The translations under genes were made by a program, and so were the position numbers. This document shows, in pieces, positions 6,793 to 16,416 of a stretch of 49,095 nt of DNA. The DNA is taken from positions 1-49,095 of the forward strand of contig JBDHTS010000003.1 in the NCBI GenBank assembly GCA_039808845.1, in the 5' to 3' direction. Positions within the stretch are counted from its first letter, which is position 1; each line of letters begins with the position of its first letter. The DNA comes from JBDHTS01 sp039808845. Lineage in GTDB: Bacteria > Pseudomonadota > Alphaproteobacteria > Micavibrionales > Micavibrionaceae. Under the pieces are notes generated by a model. It searched no databases, had not been told where the DNA came from, and saw only the letters and a program-made list of their open reading frames with translations.

Positions 6793-9546
6793 CTACGCGT
6801 TCCTTCGGGCCAGGCGATCTCCAAGGCTGGTCGTCGCGCCGCCCAGCGTCCTGATCCCGTCCTTGAGGCCGCCTCTCAAACTGTCGCCGATCGCATCTGT
6901 GCCCATGAAGGTCCTGCTGACGATGGATTCCGGATTCTCGGCGGTTTTTTCTGCGAAGCTGCTGACGTTCTGGCCCATCCAGCGCAGGGCGAAATTCGGG
7001 ATCAGGTCCACCATCTTGAAGCTGGAAACCCCCAGCATATAAACGATAATGGCATAAAGCGCCGTGAAGAACAGCTTGTCGACAGCGCCGCGGGCATACA
7101 TCAGAGCGCCCGTCTCCTCGCCCGCCCCCGCCGTCACGGGATCGAAGCCGGTCACGTTGGACGTCACCAGCTGCCAGATCTCGTTCAGGATCGCGGCCTG
7201 CGCCGAGAAAAGCGCGATCCCGCCCAGCATGCCGAAAATCGTCAGGATCGGACGGAGGAAAATCTCAAGGATCATGAAATAGCCGCCGGCCGCCGCCTCC
7301 CCCGGCAGGCCGTTGCCGTCGATGCGCAGATGCGCCAGGGCCCAGAGAGGCACGCCGACCATCGCCTCGAAAATCGATTTGATCCAGGACCCGACCGCAA
7401 AGAAGAAATAGATGAACGGCAGGAACGGCACGACGTAATAGAGGATGAAGCCGATGGACAGCGCGATCGCGGCGATCGACACCAGAAAACTGCTGGCGGC
7501 CAGGCCCACCGTTCCCACAAGATGCACCTGCAGGATGTTGAACAGGCCGCCCCCCAGGCCGGCAAAGGCGGCGTAGCCCAGGTTGCGGATGGCGCTTTCC
7601 ATCAGGCCCTTCCCGATCGCCGTCAGCTGGGCCAGCGGATGCACGCCGCGGTCGGCGTTTTCCCGCATGCTGAACAGGCCGGCCGTGCCGAAGACGGCAT
7701 TGATGGCGTCGAGGAAGATGTTGCCGCTGACGGCCATCTCCGAAAAGTTGTCGGCCCAGTGTTTGTAGGCATCATACAGCGCCTGCCCGATGGCCATATC
7801 CTGCTGGTCCCGCGGATCGGGCTGCTGGCCGTTGGATATATAGGGCTTGTAGCGTTCCGGCCCCGAGACATCCTGGTCGTTGGCCAGGCGCTGCTTCATG
7901 ATCTCTTCCATGATCTCCGGCATCTTTGTCACGGCGGGAAGATCATAGACGGCCCCGATCAGCGAGCCGTTGACCTGCGCGATCCGGTTATACCAGATGC
8001 CGGCCCCGGCCCAGCCATACTGGTTTATGGGATCGTTTAAAACGGGGCTGTCTTGCTGCAGATCGACAGCATCGTTCAATATAGCCAGAACACCTGCGGC
8101 AAAATCATCGCGCCGCGCAATCATGTCCGGAGTCGGCGGCGGCACGGAAGGGGGGCCGGGAACATTAATTCCCGGAATGTCGCGGCGTGTAAAGGCGTCG
8201 CCCGTCTCGTAAATCGGGCTGGGGGGTATTGTCGCTTCCAGCCAAAGCTGGTTGAGCAATGCAAAATATTGTTCCAGCGCATGATACGCGCCCGGCGTAT
8301 CCGTTTCGTCGATGTTGGACATCGGCAATGTGACTTCGCCGCAGATCGGCTCCACATTGCCGACGGCATTGGTATAGACCGGCTTGCCGGCGGCATCGAC
8401 GCGGTATTCGCCGAAGCGGACCGTGATATTGCCCCGGTTGTAATAGGTCAGCGCATCCGCGAAAACCCAGCCCGCGTCATCGAGATTGCGCCGGGGCTCA
8501 GCCGCCTGGCGCGGGTTGATCAGATAGGGGTGGATCTCGATCCGTGTAGGATCCCCCCTAGCCTCGCTGACCCGCTCGTACCCCAGCTTGCAGGTCGAGA
8601 CGAGGGCGAAAAAGGTCATCAGCGTATTGACAGGGGGCGGGCGGGTGATGGCGACCAGGGTGTCGGGATCGCCGAGCATGGTCGTCGCGCCGTCAATCGC
8701 TTCGTCCGTGAAGACGTTCCAGCCGTTGGTCGCGAAACCCGAACCGAACTTGGCCGCATACAGGGCGATATACTGCGCGGCGTTCAGGCCGTTGGCGACC
8801 GGGATCAGCAGGCCAAGCGCCGCGACGAGGCGGATCGGCGCCCAGATCTTGTTGAACCGCCGCCCGAAGGGCGTTCCCGTCTCCGCCGTTTCCGCCAGAA
8901 CCGCGAAAACGAAGTAGCACAGGATCAGGACCGCGATGATCAGCAGCGCGATGCTGTACATTTCCAGCGCGCTGTGAACCGCCAGATGATAGGGATAGGG
9001 AAAGGCGATGACGCCTATTTCCGTGCGGGCCGAATTGGCCCAGAACTGGCCCGCGGCCAAGGGCGAGCCCAGGCAGACGCCCCCGGTGGCGACACAGGAA
9101 TTGAAAAAGTCCGGAATGCCGAAAACCCGGTCTAGCAGGATAAAGGCCAGATCCTGGTCCGGGGCAAGGGTGATGAAAAAATTGGTGGCGGGACCGAAAG
9201 GCACTGCATGCGCGGACTGGACGAAAAGCCCAAGGGCCAGCAAAGCGACCTGCGCCGCCAGAATCACGATCCCCGTCATGAGCAGCCAGTAGATGGCCCT
9301 CTGGTCGAACGAGGCGCCCTTCCTTTTCATGAGCAGGCCCGCCTCGGCCACGACATGGATGACGCCGAAACGGCCTTTGTTCGCAGGCTGCAGATAAGGA
9401 TGGTTTTCCGGCAGGAGGCCCGCGGCGCGATAGACCTGCGCGATGAAAAAGGACACGAAGGTGAATCCGGAGAACAGGCTCCGCAGCCTCGGCGTCAGCT
9501 GCGGCGTCAGTGTAAAGGCCAGGATTTTTTTAGCGCCAAGTTTCAT
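6793..9546 (-). CDS. DotA/TraY-family inner-membrane protein, paralog 2
   Basis: This 917-residue protein has the same architecture as its neighbours: a short cytoplasmic N terminus, membrane segments near residues 90-115 and 200-225, the conserved ETGTPFGRRFNKIWAPIRLV segment, a long periplasmic domain, and a C-terminal membrane block with GVPLWALAHLRIDGNGLPG and FLRPILTIFGMLGG followed by ALRWMGQN. Relative to paralog 1 it carries a longer first periplasmic loop (two Cys in CVATGGVCLG) and a longer C-terminal tail. The start ATG directly follows the TAA of paralog 3 with no gap, and AGAGGG lies just upstream, so translation is probably coupled. The sequences are clearly paralogous yet strongly diverged, which argues against a recent duplication. 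Confidence 0.85.
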   Translation of the reverse strand: MKLGAKKILAFTLTPQLTPRLRSLFSGFTFVSFFIAQVYRAAGLLPENHPYLQPANKGRFGVIHVVAEAGLLMKRKGASFDQRAIYWLLMTGIVILAAQVALLALGLFVQSAHAVPFGPATNFFITLAPDQDLAFILLDRVFGIPDFFNSCVATGGVCLGSPLAAGQFWANSARTEIGVIAFPYPYHLAVHSALEMYSIALLIIAVLILCYFVFAVLAETAETGTPFGRRFNKIWAPIRLVAALGLLIPVANGLNAAQYIALYAAKFGSGFATNGWNVFTDEAIDGATTMLGDPDTLVAITRPPPVNTLMTFFALVSTCKLGYERVSEARGDPTRIEIHPYLINPRQAAEPRRNLDDAGWVFADALTYYNRGNITVRFGEYRVDAAGKPVYTNAVGNVEPICGEVTLPMSNIDETDTPGAYHALEQYFALLNQLWLEATIPPSPIYETGDAFTRRDIPGINVPGPPSVPPPTPDMIARRDDFAAGVLAILNDAVDLQQDSPVLNDPINQYGWAGAGIWYNRIAQVNGSLIGAVYDLPAVTKMPEIMEEIMKQRLANDQDVSGPERYKPYISNGQQPDPRDQQDMAIGQALYDAYKHWADNFSEMAVSGNIFLDAINAVFGTAGLFSMRENADRGVHPLAQLTAIGKGLMESAIRNLGYAAFAGLGGGLFNILQVHLVGTVGLAASSFLVSIAAIALSIGFILYYVVPFLPFIYFFFAVGSWIKSIFEAMVGVPLWALAHLRIDGNGLPGEAAAGGYFMILEIFLRPILTIFGMLGGIALFSAQAAILNEIWQLVTSNVTGFDPVTAGAGEETGALMYARGAVDKLFFTALYAIIVYMLGVSSFKMVDLIPNFALRWMGQNVSSFAEKTAENPESIVSRTFMGTDAIGDSLRGGLKDGIRTLGGATTSLGDRLARRNA

Positions 9547-12306
9547 TTATCCCTCTTGACCACTGGACTGTCTGCCAACGGCTCTATTGGTTCGGTTCTG
9601 CAACGACCTGAGCGCCGCGCCACCCACTTCACCCACCGATCTGGCTCCTTCCTGGAAGGCGTAGACGCCCTTGTTCGTTATGCGATAGCTGCCATAGGCC
9701 GCATATTGCGTGAACTTCTCGATCGTATCGCGATCGTCCGCGAAGGGCTGGATATTCGCGCCCAGCCACTGGATGGCATGGTCGGGGATCTGGTCGATCA
9801 GCTTGAAGCAGGACGTTCCCATCGAATAGACCAGGACGGTGTAAAGGATCGAATAGAAAAATTCGTCCAGCACGCTGCCCTTGAACGAAACCGCGGGATC
9901 GGGGGCCGCCGCGGCCAGAAGCGTCGAATCGTAGCCGGCGACGTTCGAGATCAGCAAGGGAAAGATATCGTGCAGGACGCGCGTCAGCGCGGAAAAGATC
10001 AGAAGGCCGCCGATCAGCCCCGACAGGGTCAGGACGGGCCTCAGGAAGATCTCGAACAGCATGTAATAGCCGTTCATCGCGGCCTCGCCCGGAAGGCCGT
10101 TGCCATCGACGCGGAGATGCGCAAGCGCCCAGAGCGGCGCGCCGACCATGGCCTCGAAAATCGCCTTGACCCAGCTGCCCACCGAGAAGAAGAAATAGAT
10201 GAACGGCAGGAACGGCAGCACGTAGTAAAGGATGAATCCGATCGTCAGGCCCATGGTGGTCAGCATGACGAACATGCCTGAGAAGAAGTTGAGCGGCGCG
10301 CCCATGCCGGGCTGAAGGATCTCCATCATCCCGCCAAGCGCCCCGAATCCGAGGCCCAGGACCAGGTTGCGCACGGCCGTGTCCATGATGCTTTTCCCCA
10401 GGCCCACCAGCTGGGCCAGGGGATGGACGTCCACGTTGTTGCGGATCTGGAACAGGCTGTTCACAGGAAACAGGGCGTTCATCAGATCCATGAAAATATT
10501 GCCCGTATTCCGGCCGTCGGGAGAGGCTCCGGGATTGTCTATGCGCCAGTATTGATAAACGCCGTTCAGCAGTTTCGCGATGCCGAATTCGCCCGGCTCC
10601 AGGCCGACCGGACGCCCCTCCTGCATATAAGGCTCATAACGCTTCGTCGAATCGACGTTTTCGTCGTGCACCCGGCGTTCTTGCTCGACCTTTTCCATCA
10701 CGGCGGGCATATGCGCCGGGGCCGGCGTGTTGAACACGGAGCCGAACAGGGCGCCATTCCACATGGCGATCCGGTTATACCAGATGGCGGCCCCGGCCCA
10801 GCCCCGGTTCGTCAGCTCCACCGGCACGGCAAAGTTGGTGCCCGCAATCATCTGATCGCGCGCGTCAAGGACGGCCACCCGGACGCGTTCGTTCAGCTGA
10901 TTGACCTGGGCCTGACGCCAGGCTTCATCCGGCATTCCGGGATTGGGGTTGTTGTCGCCGGGAATGACGACATCCTGCGGCGCGCCCGAACGCGGGTCCC
11001 TCGTCAGGTTGAGGGCCGTCGCGCGCTCGGCAAACCGCGTCAGGGCGACCGAATTATAGAGGTCGCGGATAATGTTGTAATACTGCTCCTGAATCATCCG
11101 CGCGCCGATCTGCGTCACATCGCTGATCGGGACGGTGATCTCGCCGCAGAACGGATAGACATAGCCGGAATATCTCCCGTACAGGGGCTGGCTCTTGTGG
11201 CCGAAGCGGATCAGGATGTCCCGGTTGTTGAACATGGTATCGCCGATCGCCGTGGCATAATCCGTCCCGGCCATGGGCGCGCTGTCCGCCGTGCCCCAGA
11301 CCAGATAGGGCTGGATCTCCGTCCGCTCGGGCGTGTTCACGGTGCCGTAGGGCGGCTGCTGATAACTGATTTCGTACCCGCGCTCGCAGGCCTTCACGAG
11401 CGACATGAACTGCACAAGATCGTTGAGATCCGGAAACTGGGGCCGGGCGACCAGGGTCTGCGCAGGGACGCCCGCCGCGTTCGAATTTCCGCCCATGGCA
11501 TCCGTCAGAGCGTCATTGAAGGTCAGCCAGACGTTGGTGGCGACGCTGGAGCCCATCTTGGCGGCGTAGAGCGCGATATATTGCGCGCCGTTGAAGCCGT
11601 AATTCAGGGGGACGAGCAGGCCGATGGCGATGACGAGGCGCAGCGGGGCATAGATATGGCTGAACCGGCGGCCGAACGGCGTTCCGGTGGCCGCCGTCTC
11701 GGCCACGACCACGATCATGTAATACAGAAAGATAAGAACGCCGACGAGCAGGATGGCGAAGTTGTAAAACTCGATCAGCTGATGCAGCGCGGCGTTAAAC
11801 GGCGGCACGGCCGGACCGGGGTCATACTGGGAATTGTAAAGATCGGGAATGGCGAAAACCTTGTCCAGCAATTCAAAGGCTATGTCATTAAGCGGATTGG
11901 CCGTGACGAAGATTCCGGCGAACGGCATCGGCGGGTCGGCAAAGGCGGGGCGGAAGATCATGCCGGAAAACAGCAGGGCGAACTGAAGCACCAGAAGCAC
12001 GAAGCCCAGCAGCAGGATGACGAACATCACGATCTGGTCGGTATTTTCCCTTTTCAGGACCAGGCGGTTCGCGGCCTCGGCAATGACGTGGCGCATGCCG
12101 AAGCGACCGGCGTTTTCAGGACGCAGATACGGATGATCCGGCGGAAGCAGGCGGACGCACGCGTAAAGATACGCCATCAGGAAGGCCAGCGAGCCAAACC
12201 CGGTCCGGGCGAAGCTTCTTACCCTGGGAACAATGCCCGGAAGAAACACGTAACGGAGCACCGTTACCGGTTCAATGCGTCTTAAGACCGACACTCTACC
12301 TTCCAC
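9547..12306 (-). CDS. DotA/TraY-family inner-membrane protein, paralog 3 (first in operon)
   Basis: This 919-residue protein is the promoter-proximal member of the triplet. It carries the shared blocks TGTPFGRRFSHIYAPLRLVI, GAPLWALAHLRVDGNGLPG, FLRPVLTLSGLIGG and AIQWLGAN, flanked by the same pattern of membrane segments around a large periplasmic domain rich in N, P and W. The start used is GTG (complement of 12304-12306), preceded by AAGGCGG; a second GTG twelve bases downstream with GGAAGG before it is equally possible. A perfect TATAAT lies about 70 bases upstream. In the type IVB family DotA is normally single-copy, so three different copies may build a hetero-oligomeric channel (inference). 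Confidence 0.85.
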   Translation of the reverse strand: MEGRVSVLRRIEPVTVLRYVFLPGIVPRVRSFARTGFGSLAFLMAYLYACVRLLPPDHPYLRPENAGRFGMRHVIAEAANRLVLKRENTDQIVMFVILLLGFVLLVLQFALLFSGMIFRPAFADPPMPFAGIFVTANPLNDIAFELLDKVFAIPDLYNSQYDPGPAVPPFNAALHQLIEFYNFAILLVGVLIFLYYMIVVVAETAATGTPFGRRFSHIYAPLRLVIAIGLLVPLNYGFNGAQYIALYAAKMGSSVATNVWLTFNDALTDAMGGNSNAAGVPAQTLVARPQFPDLNDLVQFMSLVKACERGYEISYQQPPYGTVNTPERTEIQPYLVWGTADSAPMAGTDYATAIGDTMFNNRDILIRFGHKSQPLYGRYSGYVYPFCGEITVPISDVTQIGARMIQEQYYNIIRDLYNSVALTRFAERATALNLTRDPRSGAPQDVVIPGDNNPNPGMPDEAWRQAQVNQLNERVRVAVLDARDQMIAGTNFAVPVELTNRGWAGAAIWYNRIAMWNGALFGSVFNTPAPAHMPAVMEKVEQERRVHDENVDSTKRYEPYMQEGRPVGLEPGEFGIAKLLNGVYQYWRIDNPGASPDGRNTGNIFMDLMNALFPVNSLFQIRNNVDVHPLAQLVGLGKSIMDTAVRNLVLGLGFGALGGMMEILQPGMGAPLNFFSGMFVMLTTMGLTIGFILYYVLPFLPFIYFFFSVGSWVKAIFEAMVGAPLWALAHLRVDGNGLPGEAAMNGYYMLFEIFLRPVLTLSGLIGGLLIFSALTRVLHDIFPLLISNVAGYDSTLLAAAAPDPAVSFKGSVLDEFFYSILYTVLVYSMGTSCFKLIDQIPDHAIQWLGANIQPFADDRDTIEKFTQYAAYGSYRITNKGVYAFQEGARSVGEVGGAALRSLQNRTNRAVGRQSSGQEG

Positions 12307-12373
12307 TGGCCGCCTTCATGGCCCCCGATCCCCGAAAAGCCGGAGATGAATAAAATTTTATTAAATTTCCATC

Positions 12374-12379
12374 ATTATA
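12374..12379 (-). promoter_or_regulatory. Candidate -10 box (TATAAT) for the DotA-like operon
   Basis: The minus strand reads TATAAT here, in an AT-rich 174-base gap otherwise free of genes, about 70 bases before the GTG start of the first DotA-like gene. No good -35 hexamer is seen at 16-18 bases, so an activator may be needed. This is a sequence-only prediction. Confidence 0.4.
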
Positions 12380-12480
12380 GCATGTCGTTAAGGCAAACGC
12401 ATCATTATTGAAAGCCTGTATTTTTAAAATCCCAATCACGGTTTTTCCTGTCCGGACAATCCGTTGCGCTTTCCATGCCA

Positions 12481-13428
12481 TCAACCGCGGACAAGGCGCC
12501 CGACCAGGGAACCAGTGCCGGAATCGCCCGTTTTTTCAGCCTCCAGACAGGCCTGAAGCCCCGTAAAGTAATCCGGATAGCGCAGGACGACGCCGAGCTC
12601 CCGCTTGATGCGGTCGTTCCGCACCCGCTTGTTGTCGGCATAGAAACTGCGGGTAATGGGCGCCATGTCCGCCTCCTCATAAGCCAGCAGGGGCGGCGGC
12701 TCCAGCCCCAGAAGGTCGCAGGCGTGCTTGATCAGCTCATGGCTGGGCGCTGCGCGGTCGTCGGCCAGATTATAGACGGCTCCGGCGCGCGGCCTGGCCA
12801 TCGAGGCCATGATCGTCTGGACGATATCGTCGATATGGATGCGGCTGAACGCATGGCCGGGCTTGCTGATCCGGCGCGCCACGCCGGCGCGGACGGAGTC
12901 GAGGGCGCTGCGCGTCGGCCCGTAAATCCCCGCCAGCCGGAAAATATGCACAGGGAGGCCGGATTCGCGGTAAAGGGAAAGCCATTGCTGTTCCGCGATG
13001 GCCCGCCGCGTGCCGCGTTTCGAATTGGGGCGGATCTCGGCCGCTTCGTCCACCCATTCGCCCGTGCGGTCGCCGTAGACCGCCGTCGACGACAGGTAGC
13101 CGATCCATTCCAGCGCGGCGAACTCGCGAATATCCTCGCCGTGAATGAGAAAAGCCGGGTCGCCCCGGTCATCCGGCGGGGTCGAGATCAGGAGATGCGT
13201 CGCCTCGCGCAGATAGGCGGGCGCGTCGTCCAGCGGGCTGTCATGGTCAAAAATATGGGCCGTGATGCCGTGGGATTTCATCAGGGCCCGTTTTTCGGGA
13301 TCGCGCGTGGTTCCGGCGATGCGCCAGCCCCGCTGCATCTGGAGCGCGCGGGCCAGGCGGTCGCAGGTATAGCCGTAGCCAAAACAGAAAAGGGTCTTGT
13401 CCCGATCCGGAGAAACCATCATCAGCAA
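12481..13428 (-). CDS. NAD(P)-dependent epimerase/SDR-like protein (YeeZ-type)
   Basis: This is a Rossmann-fold atypical short-chain dehydrogenase of up to 315 residues. The N-terminal dinucleotide motif is FCFGYGYTCDRLA (GxGxxxxxL type), followed by SSTAVYGD in the substrate region and RLAGIYGPTRSALD, typical of NAD-dependent epimerases. The longest frame begins MLMMVSPDR; the third or fourth codon may be the real start. It lies 5 bases downstream of the glutathione S-transferase gene on the same strand, so the two are probably co-transcribed. Substrate unknown. The C-terminal tail after residue 295 is Gly/Ser-rich and probably disordered. Confidence 0.8.
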   Translation of the reverse strand: MLMMVSPDRDKTLFCFGYGYTCDRLARALQMQRGWRIAGTTRDPEKRALMKSHGITAHIFDHDSPLDDAPAYLREATHLLISTPPDDRGDPAFLIHGEDIREFAALEWIGYLSSTAVYGDRTGEWVDEAAEIRPNSKRGTRRAIAEQQWLSLYRESGLPVHIFRLAGIYGPTRSALDSVRAGVARRISKPGHAFSRIHIDDIVQTIMASMARPRAGAVYNLADDRAAPSHELIKHACDLLGLEPPPLLAYEEADMAPITRSFYADNKRVRNDRIKRELGVVLRYPDYFTGLQACLEAEKTGDSGTGSLVGRLVRG

Positions 13429-13433
13429 TATAG

Positions 13434-14102
13434 TCAGAAATCGACGTTTTCATAGTGGCCGGCAGGCATGAAGCCCGGAATCCGGTCATCCAGCAGGGGC
13501 TGGAAGCTCTGCCGCGACTTGACCTTTCCATACCATTCGCGGGCGGCCTGATGCTCTTCCCAGGGCACATCGCCGATATAGTCGATGGCGGACAGGTGGG
13601 CGGCGGCCGCGATGTCGGCCAGGGAAAAATCAGCCCCCGCCAACCATGGGCGCTTTTCCGTCAGGAAGCCGATATAATCGAGATGATAATGAATATTGGC
13701 ATGGCCCGCACGGATCGAGGGGCCATGCGGCTCGCCCAGCTTGAGAAAACGCTTCATCAGTTTTTCGCCGACGAGGTTGTCCGTCACTTCGCGGTTGAAC
13801 TTGACATCGAACCAGCTGACCAGGCGGCGGGTTTCCGCCTTCTGCACGGGATCGCGGCCCAGGAGATCGGTTTCGGGATAGACTTCCTCCAGATATTCGC
13901 AAATGACCTGGCTGTTGGCGAGGCTGGTTCCGTCGGGTTCCAGCAGGACAGGCACGTCGCCGGCGGGGTTGAGGGCAAGAAATTCCGTCCGGCGCTCCCA
14001 GACCTTTTCGATCCTGAGGTCGAACTCCAGCTTTTTCTCCGCCAGCGCGATCCGCACCTTGCGCGAGAACGGGTGAAGCCACAGGTGGAATAATGTCCTC
14101 AT
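13434..14102 (-). CDS. Glutathione S-transferase family protein
   Basis: This 222-residue cytosolic GST-like protein has a thioredoxin-fold N-terminal domain (about 1-78; LWLHPFSRKVRIAL, then NPAGDVPVLLEPDG with the cis-Pro, and LANSQVICEYLEE) and an all-helical C-terminal domain with the N-capping-box-like segment ADFSLADIAAAAHLSAIDY. The helical-domain signature SLADIAAA is typical of the family. The ATG at the complement of 14100-14102 is chosen over a TTG two codons upstream. It is followed closely by the SDR-like gene. The electrophile handled cannot be told from sequence. Confidence 0.92.
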   Translation of the reverse strand: MRTLFHLWLHPFSRKVRIALAEKKLEFDLRIEKVWERRTEFLALNPAGDVPVLLEPDGTSLANSQVICEYLEEVYPETDLLGRDPVQKAETRRLVSWFDVKFNREVTDNLVGEKLMKRFLKLGEPHGPSIRAGHANIHYHLDYIGFLTEKRPWLAGADFSLADIAAAAHLSAIDYIGDVPWEEHQAAREWYGKVKSRQSFQPLLDDRIPGFMPAGHYENVDF

Positions 14103-14172
14103 GCTCAAGACATTACCTTATTCAGGCTTTCAAGGCAAAGCCCCTCTGTCCATCTTTTTCGATACAGGCGCG

Positions 14173-15153
14173 TTAATGTTCGTGACGCGCTGCGAAAACG
14201 ACGCTGTCACCCGTCTGCCGGAAATCCTGGACCCGAAGACGCGACACGACGGCAGCGGTTTCCAGAGCCGCAAGATCGTCCACCTGCAGCGTATCGACGC
14301 GCGAACCGATCGGGCGGTGCCTGACAGGGTCGCTTTCGGAGGAAAACAGCACAAGCGAGGGGCATTCGGTCGGGGCGATCAGATGCATGGGGCCCGTGTC
14401 GTTGCCGACCGCCGCCGCCGCTTCCCGCCCCAGCACGACGAGATCAGTCAGCGCGGTCTGGCCCGTCAAATCCAGCGCTTCGGGACAGGCGGCACGGATG
14501 GCCGCCGCCGCTTCGCTTTCCGCCCGGGTGCCCACGATGACCGGCATAAAGCCCCAACCGAACAGGATGCGGGCCAGTTCGCCATATCGTCCGGCGGGCC
14601 AGCGCTTGCGGGGCCGTCCCGGAGCGGAACCCGGAGCCAGCAGCACGTAAGGCTGCCCCTGCAATCCGAATCGCGCGGCATCGCCCTGAATCCAGTCCAT
14701 ACGGTCGATGCGCACATTCCCGATGCCCGCCAGCGCCAGAGTCTGTTTGTGCCCCTCGAACGCATGGCCTGCGACGCGCTCGGGGGATGTATTGCGATGG
14801 GACGCGCCGCGCGCGGTGCCGACCCATTCGGGCTTGCGGGCAAACAGGCGGAAATAAAGATTGCTGCGGTCGCTGTTCTGCAGATCATAGACGCGCGTGT
14901 AGCCGCCGCGATTCAGTCTGGCGCAAAGCGCGCTCCAGCCCTTGAAGTCCGTCCAGCGGGGCCGGGTATCGGTGACGATATGGTCGAAATAACCGCTGGC
15001 CCGCCCCAGACTGACATAAGGCGCCGTCGTCAGAAGGGTGATATTGTCGCCGGGATGGTGGTCGCGGATGGCGCGCATGGCGCCCAGCGCCTGAACGAAG
15101 TCGCCCATCGCGCCCAGCTTGATGACCAGAATGCGTTGCCGCCCGCCGCTCAT
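14173..15153 (-). CDS. Glycosyltransferase family 9 (heptosyltransferase-like)
   Basis: This 326-residue GT-B enzyme of the ADP-heptose:LPS heptosyltransferase family probably adds a heptose or related sugar to lipid A-core at the cytoplasmic face. Supporting features are the N-terminal ILVIKLGAMGDFVQALGAM, where GAMGDF is the family GxxGD acceptor-site motif, LLAPGSAPGRPRKRWPAGRY in the linker, and GNDTGPMHLIAP, the conserved nucleotide-sugar-site motif. The ATG overlaps the stop of the upstream GT4 gene by four bases (ATGA), so translation is coupled. The pair looks like an LPS-core or surface-glycan unit. Confidence 0.9.
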   Translation of the reverse strand: MSGGRQRILVIKLGAMGDFVQALGAMRAIRDHHPGDNITLLTTAPYVSLGRASGYFDHIVTDTRPRWTDFKGWSALCARLNRGGYTRVYDLQNSDRSNLYFRLFARKPEWVGTARGASHRNTSPERVAGHAFEGHKQTLALAGIGNVRIDRMDWIQGDAARFGLQGQPYVLLAPGSAPGRPRKRWPAGRYGELARILFGWGFMPVIVGTRAESEAAAAIRAACPEALDLTGQTALTDLVVLGREAAAAVGNDTGPMHLIAPTECPSLVLFSSESDPVRHRPIGSRVDTLQVDDLAALETAAVVSRLRVQDFRQTGDSVVFAARHEH

Positions 15154-16349
15154 GCCGTCGCCTGCCTCCATTCGACCCTCCCCGTCTGTCCGCGCCACCG
15201 TTCACCCAGGAGTTCCGCATAGACGTTCAGAGTTTCATCCGCCATACGTTCCCGCGTGAAATTTTTTGCAATATGCGCCATGGCCCGCGCGGCCAGAACG
15301 CTGCGCTGGCCAGGCCCCAGGGCCAAAGCTTCCTGTATCGCGCCTTGCAAAGCCGGAGCATCGCCGGGCGGCACCAGCCAGCCGGTTTCCCCGCGTAGAA
15401 TCGTTTCCCGGGATCCCCCATGGTCGGTGGCGATGCAGGGCCGCCCCATCGCCTGCGCCTCGACGGCGACCCGGCCAAACCCTTCGGGCTCGATCGAAGC
15501 GGAGACCACGACGGCCGCCAGCATGTAGGCGGCGGGCATGTCCGCCGTCTGGTCCACGATCCGCACCCGGCCGTCCAGGCCCAGAGAACGGATCTTTTCC
15601 TCCAGCTCGGCATGGTAACCGCTGCGCCCCTGATCGGACCCGAGCATGATGCAGAAGACGTCGTCGCGATCGAGCCGCGCCATAGCATCGATCAGTACAG
15701 CATGCCCTTTCCAGCGCGTGATGCGGCCCGGCATCATGACGACCTGCGCCCCGTCGGGCACGCGCCATTCCCGCGCCAGCTTGATCATTCTTTCGGGCGT
15801 GACCATCGGCGGCTGGAACTTTTCAAGGGCGATCCCGCGATGGACGATGCGGATACGGGACGGATCGATATCATAGTTGCAAGTCAGGTAATCCGCGACC
15901 ATGCGGGAAATGGCGATGACCCGTTCTCCCTTCGCGATCACGGAATTATAAAGGCGTTTAGCTTCGCCGGAGATTTTATAGGGCGCATGACAGGTCGTCA
16001 TGAACCGCGCCTTTGCGTTCCGGCAGGCGTAATAGCAGCTCCATGCCGGGGCGCGGCTGCGCGCATGGACGATGTCGACGTCATAGCGGCGGATCAGATC
16101 GCGCAGACGGAAAATATTGCGCATCATGACAACGGGATTTTTGGCCGCCACCGGCAAGGCGATGAATTCCGCCCCGGCACGCGTCAGCTCATGCGCCCGG
16201 GCACCGCCCTCCGCCACGACGATGGAGCGGGCCCCGGCACGCACCAGTTCCGCCGCGATATCGATACAGCCCTGTTCCGCCCCGCCCGCGCCCAGCGCCG
16301 GGATCACCTGCATGATGACGGGTTTTCGGACCGCCGCGTCCTGCGCCAT
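15150..16349 (-). CDS. Glycosyltransferase family 4
   Basis: This 399-residue GT-B retaining glycosyltransferase has an N-terminal acceptor domain with QVIPALGAGGAEQ, the glycine-rich loop typical of GT4, and a C-terminal donor domain with PGRITRWKGHAVLIDAMARL and the EPEGFGRVAVEAQAMGRP Ex7E motif that holds the nucleotide-sugar. ATDHGGSRETI completes the donor site. The start has a good site (AAGGAAA, 5 bases before ATG). It forms a two-gene operon with the GT9 gene by an ATGA overlap and is divergent from the alpha/beta hydrolase. The sugar and acceptor are not deducible. Confidence 0.92.
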   Translation of the reverse strand: MAQDAAVRKPVIMQVIPALGAGGAEQGCIDIAAELVRAGARSIVVAEGGARAHELTRAGAEFIALPVAAKNPVVMMRNIFRLRDLIRRYDVDIVHARSRAPAWSCYYACRNAKARFMTTCHAPYKISGEAKRLYNSVIAKGERVIAISRMVADYLTCNYDIDPSRIRIVHRGIALEKFQPPMVTPERMIKLAREWRVPDGAQVVMMPGRITRWKGHAVLIDAMARLDRDDVFCIMLGSDQGRSGYHAELEEKIRSLGLDGRVRIVDQTADMPAAYMLAAVVVSASIEPEGFGRVAVEAQAMGRPCIATDHGGSRETILRGETGWLVPPGDAPALQGAIQEALALGPGQRSVLAARAMAHIAKNFTRERMADETLNVYAELLGERWRGQTGRVEWRQATA

Positions 16350-16416
16350 GATGTTTCCTTTCGCCCGCCTGTGCTAGACTGGGGGGACGTCTGGCGTAAA
16401 ATACAGCAAAACTTCC

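Noticed and set aside
10423..12285. 620-codon plus-strand open frame opposite the first DotA-like gene
   Set aside because: It is antisense to a gene with clear family motifs; GC-rich wobble positions keep the reverse frame open. The residues (many H, R, Q, D runs) do not look like a real protein.
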